This document shows positions 16,968 to 26,055 of a DNA stretch of 64,000 nt, piece by piece. Under the pieces are notes generated by a model. That model made no database searches, was not told where the DNA came from, and saw nothing but the letters and a program-made list of their open reading frames with translations. Position numbers and translations under genes: made by a program. The DNA is from Vibrio xiamenensis (lineage in GTDB: Bacteria; Pseudomonadota; Gammaproteobacteria; Enterobacterales; Vibrionaceae): the NCBI RefSeq assembly GCF_900100015.1, contig NZ_FNDD01000002.1, positions 294,363-358,362 on the forward strand, in the 5' to 3' direction. Numbering within the stretch: the first letter of the stretch is position 1; each line of letters begins with the position of its first letter.

Positions 16968-17771
16968 ATGCAAAACAAGGTCATTCTTGTTGTTCTTGAT
17001 GGCCTGAACCAGCAGGTAGCCCGTGAAGGTATGGGCTACCTTAATGGCTTGGTTGAGCAACAAAAAGCAACGTATTACCCCATCACCAGTGAGCTGCCTT
17101 CTCTGTCGCGGCCTTTGTATGAATGCTTGCTAACGGGCGTGACGCCAATCGAAAGCGGGATCGTGCATAATCACGTGGTTCGCCTTTCTCATCATGAGTC
17201 GGTATTCAGCCTCGCGGCTAAACAAAGCTTGACCACGGCGGCGGCGGCTTATCACTGGGTCAGTGAGCTTTATAACCGCGCGCCTTATGATGCCAAGCGC
17301 GACCGTCACACTCATGATCAAAGCTTAAACATTCACAACGGCATTTTTTATCATTGGGACCACTATCCCGATGAGGCGTTGTTTCTCGATGCAGAGTATC
17401 TTCGCCATCACTACGACCCGGATTTTCTGCTGGTGCACTCAATGAATATCGATGACGCTGGCCACCGTTTTGGTCTCAATTCCGCCCAATACCGCAACAG
17501 TGCGCGCTACGCCGATGTGGTGTTATCCGACTTTATGCCGACGTGGATTGCCATGGGCTATCAAGTGCTGGTGACCAGCGATCATGGTATGAACGATGAC
17601 AAATCCCACGGCGGATTGCTGGCGGAAGAACGTCAAGTCCCGTTGTATGTTGCTGGAAAGGGTTTCTCCCACCAGAGCGCCGATATCAAGCAAACTGAGA
17701 TATGCGGGCTGATTTGCCAGCTACTCGGCCTTGAACATCACAAACTGTTCAATCCACAATGTTTGCTATGA
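16968..17771 (+). CDS. Alkaline phosphatase superfamily phosphodiesterase/phosphonate hydrolase
   Basis: A 267-residue enzyme of the nucleotide pyrophosphatase/phosphodiesterase branch. It shows a metal site ILVVLDGLNQQ near the N-terminus, nucleophile region LPSLSRPLYECLLTG, a second metal site IDDAGHRFGLNS near residue 160 and TSDHGMNDDKSHGG near 205. It has no signal peptide, so it acts in the cytoplasm on imported material. Relatives include phosphonoacetate hydrolase and phosphodiesterases. I chose ATG 16968; a TTG at 16956 abuts the upstream stop. It ends with an ATGA overlap to the permease gene. Substrate is inferred only as an organophosphate diester or a phosphonate. Confidence 0.78.
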   Translation: MQNKVILVVLDGLNQQVAREGMGYLNGLVEQQKATYYPITSELPSLSRPLYECLLTGVTPIESGIVHNHVVRLSHHESVFSLAAKQSLTTAAAAYHWVSELYNRAPYDAKRDRHTHDQSLNIHNGIFYHWDHYPDEALFLDAEYLRHHYDPDFLLVHSMNIDDAGHRFGLNSAQYRNSARYADVVLSDFMPTWIAMGYQVLVTSDHGMNDDKSHGGLLAEERQVPLYVAGKGFSHQSADIKQTEICGLICQLLGLEHHKLFNPQCLL

Positions 17772-18667
17772 GTCGCGAGGTCAATACCACCATGGATAAA
17801 ATCGTATCGTCTTGTGAACCTCAAAACAGGCGTAAACGCCAACTAAAAAAGCTTCGACCCTTGCTATTGGTCGTGCCGTTTGCGGCGTTTTTCTATTTGT
17901 TTCAACTGGCGCCGATGATCTGGGTTGTCATCAACAGTTTTCTCTATGACGACAGTTGGTCACTTGGCAATTACCTAGAAGTGTTTGACTCCAAATTCAT
18001 TATTCAGGGCTTTACCAACAGTTTATGGATTTCGTTTTGGTCAAGTATCGTAGGCCTTGCGATCGCCGCACTGATGGTTTCGTCACTGCGCCATCTCAAC
18101 AACCGCATTCGCAGCGCCGTGATTGCTTTTACCAATATGAGCAGCAACTTTGCTGGCGTGCCTTTGGCTTTCGCTTTTATCATCATTCTCGGCACCAACG
18201 GCGCCGTTACTCTGCTGCTTAAGCAAGCCGGCATCATTGACGATTTTAATCTCTACGGTCAGTGGGGATTGCTCACACTGTACATCTATTTTCAGATTCC
18301 ACTGGGGATTTTACTGCTCTACCCGGCCTTTGACGCCCTTAAACAAGATTGGTATGACGCCGCCGCACTGCTCGGCGCAAGCCCAATGCGTTACTGGCTC
18401 AATATCGGGATTCCAGTCCTTGCCCCTGCGCTACTAGGCACTTTTATTATTTTGTTCGCCAACGCCATTGGCGCGTATGCCAGTGTCTATGCACTCACCA
18501 CTGGCAATTACAATATGATCACCATTCGCATCGCAAGCTTGGTCTCGGGCGATCTGTTCCTTGAGCCTAATCTGGCGGCGGCGATTTCGGTGCTACTGAT
18601 GGCGCTTCTGGCGCTGGTCACTGCGGTCAATCAGTGGTTAGTGTCACGGAGTTATCGCCATGCATAA
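17768..18667 (+). CDS. ABC importer permease (PhnU-like position)
   Basis: A 299-residue membrane permease with about six hydrophobic segments and the EAA-type loop YDAAALLGASPMRYWLNIG around residue 197. The chosen ATG overlaps the hydrolase stop (ATGA). A better-spaced ribosome site (GAGG) favours the alternative ATG at 17792, which would drop eight residues. It pairs with the next permease in the inner membrane. The 8-base overlap with the next gene indicates coupled translation. Confidence 0.88.
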   Translation: MSREVNTTMDKIVSSCEPQNRRKRQLKKLRPLLLVVPFAAFFYLFQLAPMIWVVINSFLYDDSWSLGNYLEVFDSKFIIQGFTNSLWISFWSSIVGLAIAALMVSSLRHLNNRIRSAVIAFTNMSSNFAGVPLAFAFIIILGTNGAVTLLLKQAGIIDDFNLYGQWGLLTLYIYFQIPLGILLLYPAFDALKQDWYDAAALLGASPMRYWLNIGIPVLAPALLGTFIILFANAIGAYASVYALTTGNYNMITIRIASLVSGDLFLEPNLAAAISVLLMALLALVTAVNQWLVSRSYRHA

Positions 18668-19448
18668 TCGTTCGCAACGCTTTCATAAAACCGTGGTGTA
18701 CAGCATCGTCGCGCTGCTGCTGATGCCGATTCTCGCCACCCTCGCCTATTCATTTTCCAGCCGCTGGGGCGCGACCATTCTGCCCGAAGGCTTTACTTTG
18801 AATTGGTATTTAACGTTACTCACCGACCCGCGATTTCTCGCCGCGTTTGGCCGTTCGCTGTTTATCTGCTTTAGCGCCTTGCTGCTCGCCACGCTACTGG
18901 TACTGCCAATGATCTTTGTGGTGTTCTACTACTTTCCAAAGCTCGATAAGTTAATGAACATTCTGATCTTATTGCCATTTGCAGTGCCGCCGGTGGTGTC
19001 GTCTGTCGGCCTGTTACAAATATACGCCGACAGCAGTGTGCCGTTGGTCGGTACGCCATGGATTTTGATTGGCACCTATTTCACCATCGCGCTTCCGTTT
19101 ATGTATCGCGCGATTGCCAACAGTTTTATCGCCATTAATCTGCGCGACTTGATCGATGCTGCGCACTTACTTGGTGCCAGTACCAGCAAAGCCTTTTTGC
19201 TGATCATTTTGCCCAATATTAAGAAAGGCTTAATGGCATCGCTGTTTGTCTCGTTCTCGTTTTTGCTCGGAGAATTCGTATTTGCCAACATTCTGGTTGG
19301 CACTCGCTACGAAACCTTGCAGATTTATCTTTATAACATGCGCCAGACCAGTGGGCATTTCACCTCAGCCCTGGTAATGACTTACTTTGTGTTCATTTTT
19401 GTCTGTACTTGGCTGGCCTCATACCTTAGTGCAGGAAGTAAACAATGA
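18660..19448 (+). CDS. ABC importer permease (PhnV-like position)
   Basis: A 262-residue permease with about six hydrophobic segments and the EAA-type loop IDAAHLLGASTSKAFLLII around residue 165. The start lies inside the preceding gene by 8 bases and the stop overlaps the ATPase start (ATGA). It forms the membrane channel together with the preceding protein. Nothing in the sequence itself identifies the substrate. Confidence 0.88.
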   Translation: MHNRSQRFHKTVVYSIVALLLMPILATLAYSFSSRWGATILPEGFTLNWYLTLLTDPRFLAAFGRSLFICFSALLLATLLVLPMIFVVFYYFPKLDKLMNILILLPFAVPPVVSSVGLLQIYADSSVPLVGTPWILIGTYFTIALPFMYRAIANSFIAINLRDLIDAAHLLGASTSKAFLLIILPNIKKGLMASLFVSFSFLLGEFVFANILVGTRYETLQIYLYNMRQTSGHFTSALVMTYFVFIFVCTWLASYLSAGSKQ

Positions 19449-20464
19449 GCTATGTAGAAGTGACCCGACTCGCCAAGGCATTTGGCGACAATCAGGTGTT
19501 TAAAGCGATCGATTTTTCGATTGAGCAAGGCGAATTCGTCACCTTACTTGGCCCAAGTGGATGCGGAAAATCAACGCTACTGCGCAGCATTGCCGGCCTT
19601 GACGATGTCGATCACGGCGAGATTTGGGTGGATGGCGAAAACATGACTCACCTCGCGCCGCAAAAACGCGAAATCGGCATGGTATTTCAGTCATACGCGC
19701 TGTTTCCCAACATGACGGTGCACGATAACATCGGCTTTGGCCTGAGAATGAAAGGCGTAAGTAAAGCGCAAGCCGAGCAAGACATCGCGCGTTTTATCGA
19801 TTTGGTTGAACTGTCTGGTAAGCAGCGCCACTATCCGCACGAACTCTCGGGAGGACAGCGTCAAAGGGTTGCGCTAGCACGAGCACTGGTAATGCAACCA
19901 CGAATTTTGCTGCTGGATGAGCCACTTTCTGCGCTGGATGCCAAAATTCGTAAAAACCTGCGCCTGCAAATTCGTGATATTCAAAAAGAGCTCAATCTGA
20001 CCACGATTTTCGTCACCCATGATCAGGAAGAAGCGATGTTGATGTCAGATCGCATCTTCTTAATGAACCAAGGACAAATTGTCCAACAAGGCAAACCAGA
20101 GCAGATTTATACCCAGCCTAAAAACCAGTTTGTGGCGGGATTTATGGGGCATTACAACTTGGTCGAAGCCAACTTTGCTCGGCATTGGCTTGGCGTGGAC
20201 GCGCAATCAACACTGGCGATTCGCCCGGAATCGATTTACGTACGCGAAGCCGGTCGCCAATATCCAACGCATGTCTCGGCGCCAATTAACGGAAAAATTA
20301 CGCAGCATCAGCTGCTCGGCAATGTGATTCGCTATACCATCATGGTCGGCCCGCAAACTCTGACCGTCGATCTGCTTAACCGTTCATCGGAGCGTTTGCT
20401 GGCGCCGGGGAGCTACATCGACATTCTATTTAACCTTAACGAAATCCAACCGGTAAGAGAGTAA
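19445..20464 (+). CDS. ABC importer ATPase (PhnT-like position)
   Basis: A 339-residue ATPase with Walker A GPSGCGKST near residue 38, Q-loop FQSYALFPNM, signature LSGGQRQRV, Walker B ILLLDEPLSALD and switch FVTHDQEEA. A shortened TOBE-like C-terminal domain follows (LAIRPESIYV). Sequence type is that of iron(III), polyamine and phosphonate importers. It overlaps the permease gene by ATGA and is followed after one base by the phosphatase gene, so all six genes appear to form one transcript. Confidence 0.9.
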   Translation: MSYVEVTRLAKAFGDNQVFKAIDFSIEQGEFVTLLGPSGCGKSTLLRSIAGLDDVDHGEIWVDGENMTHLAPQKREIGMVFQSYALFPNMTVHDNIGFGLRMKGVSKAQAEQDIARFIDLVELSGKQRHYPHELSGGQRQRVALARALVMQPRILLLDEPLSALDAKIRKNLRLQIRDIQKELNLTTIFVTHDQEEAMLMSDRIFLMNQGQIVQQGKPEQIYTQPKNQFVAGFMGHYNLVEANFARHWLGVDAQSTLAIRPESIYVREAGRQYPTHVSAPINGKITQHQLLGNVIRYTIMVGPQTLTVDLLNRSSERLLAPGSYIDILFNLNEIQPVRE

Positions 20465-20465
20465 T

Positions 20466-21140
20466 ATGCCGTCACCACTGTATATATTTGATATGGATGA
20501 CACCCTCATCGATGGCGATTGCTCGATGTTGTGGAATCAATTTTTGGTCGATAAAGGGTTTGTCAAAGACCCTGACTTTCTCACCACAGATCAAAAACTG
20601 ATGGCGTTGTACGGCGTGGGTAAACTGGATATGGAAGCGTATCTGGCCTTTACGATGCAGCCATTAGCGGCCATGCCATGCACCAAAGTCGATGAATTAG
20701 TGGCGCAATTTGTTGCAGAGTACGTTGAGCCGCGTGTGTTTAAAGAAGCGCAAGCGCTGCTCGCCGATTTAAAAGCCAAGCAAATACCGATGGTTATCAT
20801 CTCGGCAACGGTGAGCTTTATCGTCACCCAAGTCGCCAAGTCGTTAGGCGTTGAACACGCGCTTGGCATTGATATGGCGGTGATAGGCGACCACTACAGC
20901 GCGCAAATTGTCGGCATCCCTAGTTATCGCCAAGGAAAAATTGCTCGCCTTGAGCAATGGATTAACGCCCAGCAAAGCGACTTTTCTGCGCTGCATTTCT
21001 ACACCGATTCGATCAACGATTTGCCGCTGTGTGAATACGCTGACCACGCCTATTTGATTAACCCTTGTCAGCAACTTGAGCAAGCCGCGCAAGGCAAAAA
21101 CTGGCAGATTTATCACTGGAATACTCGCGCGTTGGCTTAA
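20466..21140 (+). CDS. HAD-IB family phosphatase
   Basis: A 224-residue haloacid-dehalogenase phosphatase of the SerB-like IB subfamily. Motif I is DMDDTLIDGD (residues 10-19, nucleophile Asp10), motif II VIISATVSF near 113, and motif III FYTDSINDLPLCE near 178. A helical cap lies between motifs I and II. It is cytoplasmic. As last gene of the importer operon it probably removes phosphate from the monoester left after the upstream hydrolase acts. Phosphoserine phosphatase is the nearest familiar enzyme, but the operon argues for a dedicated substrate. Confidence 0.82.
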   Translation: MPSPLYIFDMDDTLIDGDCSMLWNQFLVDKGFVKDPDFLTTDQKLMALYGVGKLDMEAYLAFTMQPLAAMPCTKVDELVAQFVAEYVEPRVFKEAQALLADLKAKQIPMVIISATVSFIVTQVAKSLGVEHALGIDMAVIGDHYSAQIVGIPSYRQGKIARLEQWINAQQSDFSALHFYTDSINDLPLCEYADHAYLINPCQQLEQAAQGKNWQIYHWNTRALA

Positions 21141-21206
21141 CACGGTTAAGCATGCATTTACGCACTCAAGGCCGATGCCATCACAAGACAACCGCCTTCA
21201 GATACA

Positions 21207-21235
21207 AAAAAGCCCCGTTTTCACAGGGCTTTTAG
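21207..21235. terminator. Terminator after the importer operon
   Basis: AAAGCCC and GGGCTTT stems with a 10-base loop, flanked by an A-run and a T-run. It lies between the convergent HAD gene and cytochrome c gene and can serve both. Confidence 0.8.
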
Positions 21236-21277
21236 TTTAATCACTTTGCGCCTACGCGCTTAAGCATTAATAAACAC

Positions 21278-22594
21278 TTATTTCGCTGGCACAGTCAGTT
21301 TTTGTCTTGCGCCTAGAGAATCACGCATTTCAGCCACTTGGTCTGCCGTCACTTCAAGCGCAGTGTTGCCCCACGAGTTACGCACATAGTTAAGAACATC
21401 TGCGATCTCTTGGTCGTTCATCTTCCAAGCAAATGATGGCATACCGGCAGCGGTTTGCGCCGTGTGAGTATGCGCAGCGCGAGCGCCTTTGAGCATGGCA
21501 TGGATTAGGTTGGTTGGATCATCGGCGTTGATAACATTGTTTTTCGCAAACGCAGGGACCATACCTTTAATCCCCTCACCTTCCAGACCATGACACGCTG
21601 AGCAGTTCACTTCATAGCTAAGCGCGACTTTGTCCGATACTTTCAGCTGCGGATGCGGCTCACCGCCTTGTGAGGCAGGAATGCTCTTAAGGTAAGTGGC
21701 AATCGCGCCAAGGTCTTCGTCAGTGAAATATTGGGTTGAGTGCTCAATCGCTTCCGCCATCGCACCTGTTGCTACACCAATGCCATCAGAGCCGGTTTTT
21801 AGGTAGTCTTTGATTTGCTGCTCAGACATATCGCCAATCCCTTTGTGAGGGTTGGAAGTTAAATCTGGCGCATACCATTCACCTAAATTACCACCTTGCA
21901 TGTAGCCGCTGGTGACTTCGCCGCCCAGCAAGTTACGTGGACTGTGACATGCCGAGCAGTGGCCGCCGCCATCCACTAAGTATTTACCACGGTTCCACTC
22001 TGCGCTTTGGTTCGCATCTTGCTCAAGACCTGAGTTATCAAAGAACAGCATATTCCAGCCCGCAAGCGACAAGCGCACGTTGAATGGAAATGGCATATCT
22101 TTGGTTTCATCGATATCGTGTTTCACGGGTTTCACAGTGGAGAAGTAAGCCCACAAGTCATGCATGTCTTGATCCGACATCTTCACATAAGCCGTGTATG
22201 GCATGGCTGGATAGAGGAAGCCGTGCGAACCCATACCTTGGCGAACCGCGTTGTAGAAATCACGTTCGGTCATGTTACCGATACCGGTTTCAGGATCAGG
22301 CGTAATATTGGAGCTGTAGAGATCACCAAATGGCGTTTTGATGTCGTAGCCACCGCCCATATAGCCATTTCCAGCGGTATGACACGCCGAACAGTCGCCA
22401 ACTCGCATCACGTATTCACCACGTTTGATCGCGTCGAGATCATCGGTTTTGTACTGCGACAAGGTGACAGTGTCATCCGCGACATCCGAGCGTGAAGTGT
22501 CTATCGTTTGCCACAGACGTACCAAGGCTAGGATCGCAACCACGACAACGATGGCGATAACGATCTTTAAAATCTTACGTTTGTTATCAGTCAT
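21278..22594 (-). CDS. Triheme cytochrome c subunit of membrane dehydrogenase
   Basis: A 438-residue protein with an N-terminal membrane anchor (residues 9-26) and three heme-binding CSACH motifs: GDCSACHTAGNG near 69, HCSACHSPRN near 216 and NCSACHGLEG near 332. This is the usual cytochrome subunit of gluconate, 2-ketogluconate or sorbitol dehydrogenases. It carries electrons from the flavin subunit to the quinone pool on the outer face of the inner membrane. It is the third gene of its operon, 6 bases after the flavoprotein stop. Alcohol dehydrogenase cytochrome subunits are similar, but the two upstream genes fit the gluconate type. Confidence 0.9.
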   Translation of the reverse strand: MTDNKRKILKIVIAIVVVVAILALVRLWQTIDTSRSDVADDTVTLSQYKTDDLDAIKRGEYVMRVGDCSACHTAGNGYMGGGYDIKTPFGDLYSSNITPDPETGIGNMTERDFYNAVRQGMGSHGFLYPAMPYTAYVKMSDQDMHDLWAYFSTVKPVKHDIDETKDMPFPFNVRLSLAGWNMLFFDNSGLEQDANQSAEWNRGKYLVDGGGHCSACHSPRNLLGGEVTSGYMQGGNLGEWYAPDLTSNPHKGIGDMSEQQIKDYLKTGSDGIGVATGAMAEAIEHSTQYFTDEDLGAIATYLKSIPASQGGEPHPQLKVSDKVALSYEVNCSACHGLEGEGIKGMVPAFAKNNVINADDPTNLIHAMLKGARAAHTHTAQTAAGMPSFAWKMNDQEIADVLNYVRNSWGNTALEVTADQVAEMRDSLGARQKLTVPAK

Positions 22595-22600
22595 GACAGC

Positions 22601-24370
22601 TTACACCTCTACCAATGGGCCAGGATTTTTCACGTAAGTTTCGTGGATTGCGCGCGCTGCGCGAACCGCTAGAGCCCCGACTGTGAGAGTTGGGTTGAAA
22701 CCACCGTTATTTGGGAACGCAGACGCACCGACCACAAATAGGTTGTGTGCATCCCAGCTTTGCAAGTAAGGGTTAAGCGCTGAAGTCTTAGGATCTGCGC
22801 CCATCACTGCGCCGCCAATTGTGTGCGAGCTGTGCTGTTTATATGGGTTCCAGCTGGCTTCGGCTTGGTTGTCGACCATGATGTCTTTCGCGCCTGCGCG
22901 CTTCATGATTTCAACGGCTTTTTCGGTTGCGTATTTTGCCATCTTCTTATCGTTTTCGTTCCAATCGAAGGTGACACGCAGCAACGGTTGACCGTGACGG
23001 TCTTTGTATTCCGGATCCAAACTTAGGTAAGCACCTGGCGATGGCATCGAGGTGCCTTGACAGAAAATCGACGCCGCATTTTGGTAATCACGCGCGTAGG
23101 CTTTCTTCCATTCGGTGCCCCAACGGCGAGTGCCCGGACGAATCGCGTCCGCGTTTTGAATCGGACGACCATTGGTGTTAAAGGCCATGATGCCCGCACC
23201 GCCGATGAAATCGAGATCGCTATGGTCAAAGTTATCTGCGTTAAAATCATCGATCTGAACCCCTAGCGCGCCGGCGCCGATAAATGGGTTCATATTTTCG
23301 TTGTCGAAGAAACCAGTAACCGATGAACAGGTTTGATAGCTGTAGTTACGACCAATGGTGCCTTTACCCGTTTTTGGATCGTACTGCTCGCCCACTTGAG
23401 AAAGCAGCATCAGACGTACGTTGTCCATCTGGTAGGCAGTGAAGATAACGATATCCGCAGGTTGGAAACCTTGCTCACCATCTTTAGTGATAAATTTCAC
23501 GCCGGTAACGGTTTTGCCATCTTCGGCTTTCTCAGCGTGAAGCACTTCAGTTTCAGTAAGCAACGTAAAGTTATTACGGCGCATCAAGGCTGGAAGAATA
23601 CACGCTTGTGGTGACGATTTTGAGAAGTTACCACAGCCATGAAAATCACAGAAACCGCAGTAAGTACAAGGTCCCATCGTCACGCCCAGTGGGTTAACGT
23701 AGGCTTGCGACAAGTTACCCGCAGGAATTGTAAATGGGTGATAGCCCATCTCTGTGGTCAATTTGCGGTATTTGGACATCCAGTTGGTGTCTTGAAGTTC
23801 AGGCGTTGGGTACTCACGCGAACGCGGACCTTCAAATACGTTACCGCCCGGAATTTTTTGACCCTGAATGTTACCCGCTTTGCCTGAGGTACCTGCAATA
23901 CGTTCGAAACGGTCGTAGTACGGTTCCATCTCTTCGTAGGTAACGCCCCAGTCTTGAAGTTGTAGTCCCTTGGTGCGTTCAACACCATAACGCTCGATGG
24001 TTTTGGTTTTAACTTCAAAATCCCAAGGGTTAAAACGCCATGACATGCCAGCCCAGTGTGTGCCAGCACCGCCAACGTTCCAGCCGAACTGGTACGCGTT
24101 CCAGTTACGTACTGGCGCCGCTTTTTGGCCGTCATGGTTACGGAATGTGGTGGTTTCCACGCTCATTGGCTGAGTCATGGAACGTCTGGTTTGCCAGCGA
24201 AGTTCATCAGGATCCACTGCCGGTGGAAAATCGGTTGACGTATCACGCCAAGCCCCTCGTTCGATGGCGACGACATTTAAACCCGCGCGAGTTAACTCTT
24301 CTGCGATGACGGAACCTGCCCATCCTAATCCACAGATAACCGCGTCGACTTTTGCTCTTTCTTTTATCAT
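22601..24370 (-). CDS. GMC-family FAD dehydrogenase subunit (gluconate 2-dehydrogenase type)
   Basis: A 589-residue flavoprotein with the FAD-binding motif ICGLGWAGSVIAEEL at residues 12-26, ERGAWRD closing the first fold, and the C-terminal GMC region SAFPNNGGFNPTLT near 555. A cysteine-rich stretch, CTYCGFCDFHGCGNF near residue 237, is typical of this membrane-dehydrogenase branch. It oxidises a sugar acid or polyol in the periplasm. It has no signal peptide of its own and is expected to be exported together with the small subunit. The substrate cannot be told from sequence. Confidence 0.9.
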   Translation of the reverse strand: MIKERAKVDAVICGLGWAGSVIAEELTRAGLNVVAIERGAWRDTSTDFPPAVDPDELRWQTRRSMTQPMSVETTTFRNHDGQKAAPVRNWNAYQFGWNVGGAGTHWAGMSWRFNPWDFEVKTKTIERYGVERTKGLQLQDWGVTYEEMEPYYDRFERIAGTSGKAGNIQGQKIPGGNVFEGPRSREYPTPELQDTNWMSKYRKLTTEMGYHPFTIPAGNLSQAYVNPLGVTMGPCTYCGFCDFHGCGNFSKSSPQACILPALMRRNNFTLLTETEVLHAEKAEDGKTVTGVKFITKDGEQGFQPADIVIFTAYQMDNVRLMLLSQVGEQYDPKTGKGTIGRNYSYQTCSSVTGFFDNENMNPFIGAGALGVQIDDFNADNFDHSDLDFIGGAGIMAFNTNGRPIQNADAIRPGTRRWGTEWKKAYARDYQNAASIFCQGTSMPSPGAYLSLDPEYKDRHGQPLLRVTFDWNENDKKMAKYATEKAVEIMKRAGAKDIMVDNQAEASWNPYKQHSSHTIGGAVMGADPKTSALNPYLQSWDAHNLFVVGASAFPNNGGFNPTLTVGALAVRAARAIHETYVKNPGPLVEV

Positions 24371-24387
24371 TATTATATTTCTCCAGC

Positions 24388-25116
24388 CTAATCGTTTGGA
24401 ATTAAGCTAACTGGGATAAGATTTAACTCTTCTCCACGACGGGCTAAGTAAGGACGATAATCATAACGTGCACCTGGGAAGCCGATCATTTTCCAACCAG
24501 CCATATCTTTGTTGCCGCCATAAATAGGGTCCGACAGATAGCCTTCACGGGCGTTTTGCAGCATGAGTTCAAACAATGCAGCACCGTCGATATCGCTACC
24601 TAAGTTGATCTTGCCAGCTTCGAGTTTAAGCAGAAAGTCGTCGATTTGATCTGGAGACAGCGCTGCGAATGCACCGCCAAGGTTTTTCTGCGCGTACGCT
24701 TCAATCGCAGTTAACCCTTTCAAATAACGCTGTTTTGGCGTTTCAAGAAACTGAGGTTTGCCCATCAGTTTTTCTTCATTGGCACGGTCCATCGGGCCTT
24801 CTAAATACAATGCTTTACCTGAGCCGTAATCACCAAAAAGCTGGTCGTCGATAAACTCAATGCAACCACTTTGGGTCGCTGATGGGCCGTATTCATCTTG
24901 GGGAATGAGGCGGTCATAAATGGCGGATAAGGTGTCTCGGTCAACTTTTTTCGTTAAGACTCGATAGGCGCCAGCGTGTGCTGGATTGGGTAAATGGTCA
25001 GAACTTAAGGCCGTCTCGAGTGGCACACCGTGCATTTCTTCTGCATTAATACGCGGGGCGATGGCGAGAGTAGCCGCAGCTTGACCCAACAGCTTGAGAG
25101 CTTGTCTTCTTTTCAT
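24388..25116 (-). CDS. Gluconate 2-dehydrogenase subunit 3-type small subunit, Tat signal
   Basis: A 242-residue protein that begins MKRRQALKLLGQAAATLAIAP, a twin-arginine signal (RRQALKL). It then shows the subunit 3 features YDRLIPQDEYGP and GGNKDMAGWKMIGFPGARYDYRPY. It chaperones and co-exports the flavoprotein subunit. ATG 25116 has AAGGA about 8 bases upstream. A longer frame to 25203 adds a non-homologous leader. It is the first gene of the three-gene dehydrogenase operon. Confidence 0.88.
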   Translation of the reverse strand: MKRRQALKLLGQAAATLAIAPRINAEEMHGVPLETALSSDHLPNPAHAGAYRVLTKKVDRDTLSAIYDRLIPQDEYGPSATQSGCIEFIDDQLFGDYGSGKALYLEGPMDRANEEKLMGKPQFLETPKQRYLKGLTAIEAYAQKNLGGAFAALSPDQIDDFLLKLEAGKINLGSDIDGAALFELMLQNAREGYLSDPIYGGNKDMAGWKMIGFPGARYDYRPYLARRGEELNLIPVSLIPND

Positions 25117-25691
25117 AAAGCTATCCTTATCTGATTGGGACTCTTCAAAAGTATTGCAGTTCACTTGAACTAAATGACCAACACGAACGACCAGGGGGAA
25201 CAACTTATTGACTAAGCCATTGGCAGTCGAGGGGATTTTTTCAGTAGAAACAATCCCTTAAACTGGGTCATTACTACCGATGCATGTCATGTCGCACACA
25301 TTGTAACAAAATATTACAATATGTAACAACAGTTGCTTCATTTGATTTCAAATTGATACTCAACTTACAAACCAATTAAATTCGTTTCACAAGTGTAACT
25401 ATTTTGAAAATAGACAATATTTAGCAAATTCGAAAGTATTATGGATGAAGACAAAATAATTCTGGAACCGTATCGTAACTTTTACTGATTCAAAAATTCT
25501 TCCTTCACCAAAGCCATCGTTTGGATGAGCCACTAAACCTTTGTATCAATAAAAGCAAACCGTCACCGATCACATTGCTGCTAAAACATCGCAACAAAAC
25601 TCTCAATAACGAACACAACGAAAATAATGCGAGAAAGCGTTGATTTCACTATGCTGACGCGCATTATATATACAATGTATATACGTTTTTT
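25117..25691. promoter_or_regulatory. 575-bp A/T-rich intergenic region with TGTAA repeats
   Basis: No gene was found. At 25301-25329 TTGTAA and TTACAA form a perfect inverted repeat with a 7-base gap, and a third TGTAAC follows at once. This may be a regulator site for the dehydrogenase operon, whose start is about 185 bases away. The rest is A/T-rich without visible structure, apart from the palindrome next to the ribbon-helix-helix gene. Confidence 0.5.
25667..25683. promoter_or_regulatory. Operator candidate before the ribbon-helix-helix gene
   Basis: A perfect inverted repeat, TATATAC-AAT-GTATATA, ends 8 bases before the ATG at 25692. Small ribbon-helix-helix proteins usually bind such short dyads in their own promoters, so autoregulation is likely. 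Confidence 0.6.
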
Positions 25692-25877
25692 ATGGATGGT
25701 GGCATGGGCCGTAAAAAGTCATCAAAGCCGAAAGACAGCCAACTACTGTTACGGATCAACCGCGAAGTACGTGACGAATTTATAGCGATATGCGAAGAGC
25801 AGGACACTTCAGCAGCCCGAGAAATACGCAAATTCATCCAGCAATTTATCGCGGCGCATAAAAACGCAGATACATAA
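25692..25877 (+). CDS. Small ribbon-helix-helix protein (Arc/CopG-like)
   Basis: A 61-residue protein. A basic N-terminal tail (MGRKKSSKPKD) is followed by the beta-strand SQLLLRIN and two helices (REVRDEFIAICEEQ and AAREIRKFIQQFIAAH), the layout of a ribbon-helix-helix DNA-binding dimer. A second in-frame ATG at 25704 is an equally good start. Its palindromic operator candidate lies just upstream, and a lysine-rich micropeptide gene starts 62 bases downstream before a strong terminator. It could be an antitoxin-type or other autoregulator. No toxin of a known family is adjacent. Confidence 0.75.
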   Translation: MDGGMGRKKSSKPKDSQLLLRINREVRDEFIAICEEQDTSAAREIRKFIQQFIAAHKNADT

Positions 25878-25939
25878 ACATGTCGAGATAGGCTGCGCGA
25901 GACATTTCCGTCGTTATGACCTATTCAAAGGAGTAAATC

Positions 25940-26032
25940 ATGGCAAAATCAACGAAGAAAGAGTTGAAAAAGTCACTTAAAAAAGCCAAATCTAAAGTGA
26001 AAAAAATCAAGAAAGAACTCAAAAAGGCCTAG
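25940..26032 (+). CDS. 30-residue lysine-rich amphipathic peptide
   Basis: An ORF of 31 codons with a near-ideal ribosome site (AAAGGAG, 6 bases before the ATG) and a strong terminator 23 bases after its TAG. Half of the residues are lysine (15 of 30), with only two glutamates, so net charge is about +13. Hydrophobic or small residues fall at 9, 13, 16, 20, 23, 27 and 30, a clean 4-3 heptad pattern, predicting one amphipathic or coiled-coil helix. I do not recognise the family. Possible roles are nucleic-acid binding, partner binding to the ribbon-helix-helix protein, or membrane activity. It may share a transcript with the upstream gene. Confidence 0.65.
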   Translation: MAKSTKKELKKSLKKAKSKVKKIKKELKKA

Positions 26033-26055
26033 CCCTTATTGATGTTGCAACGGAT

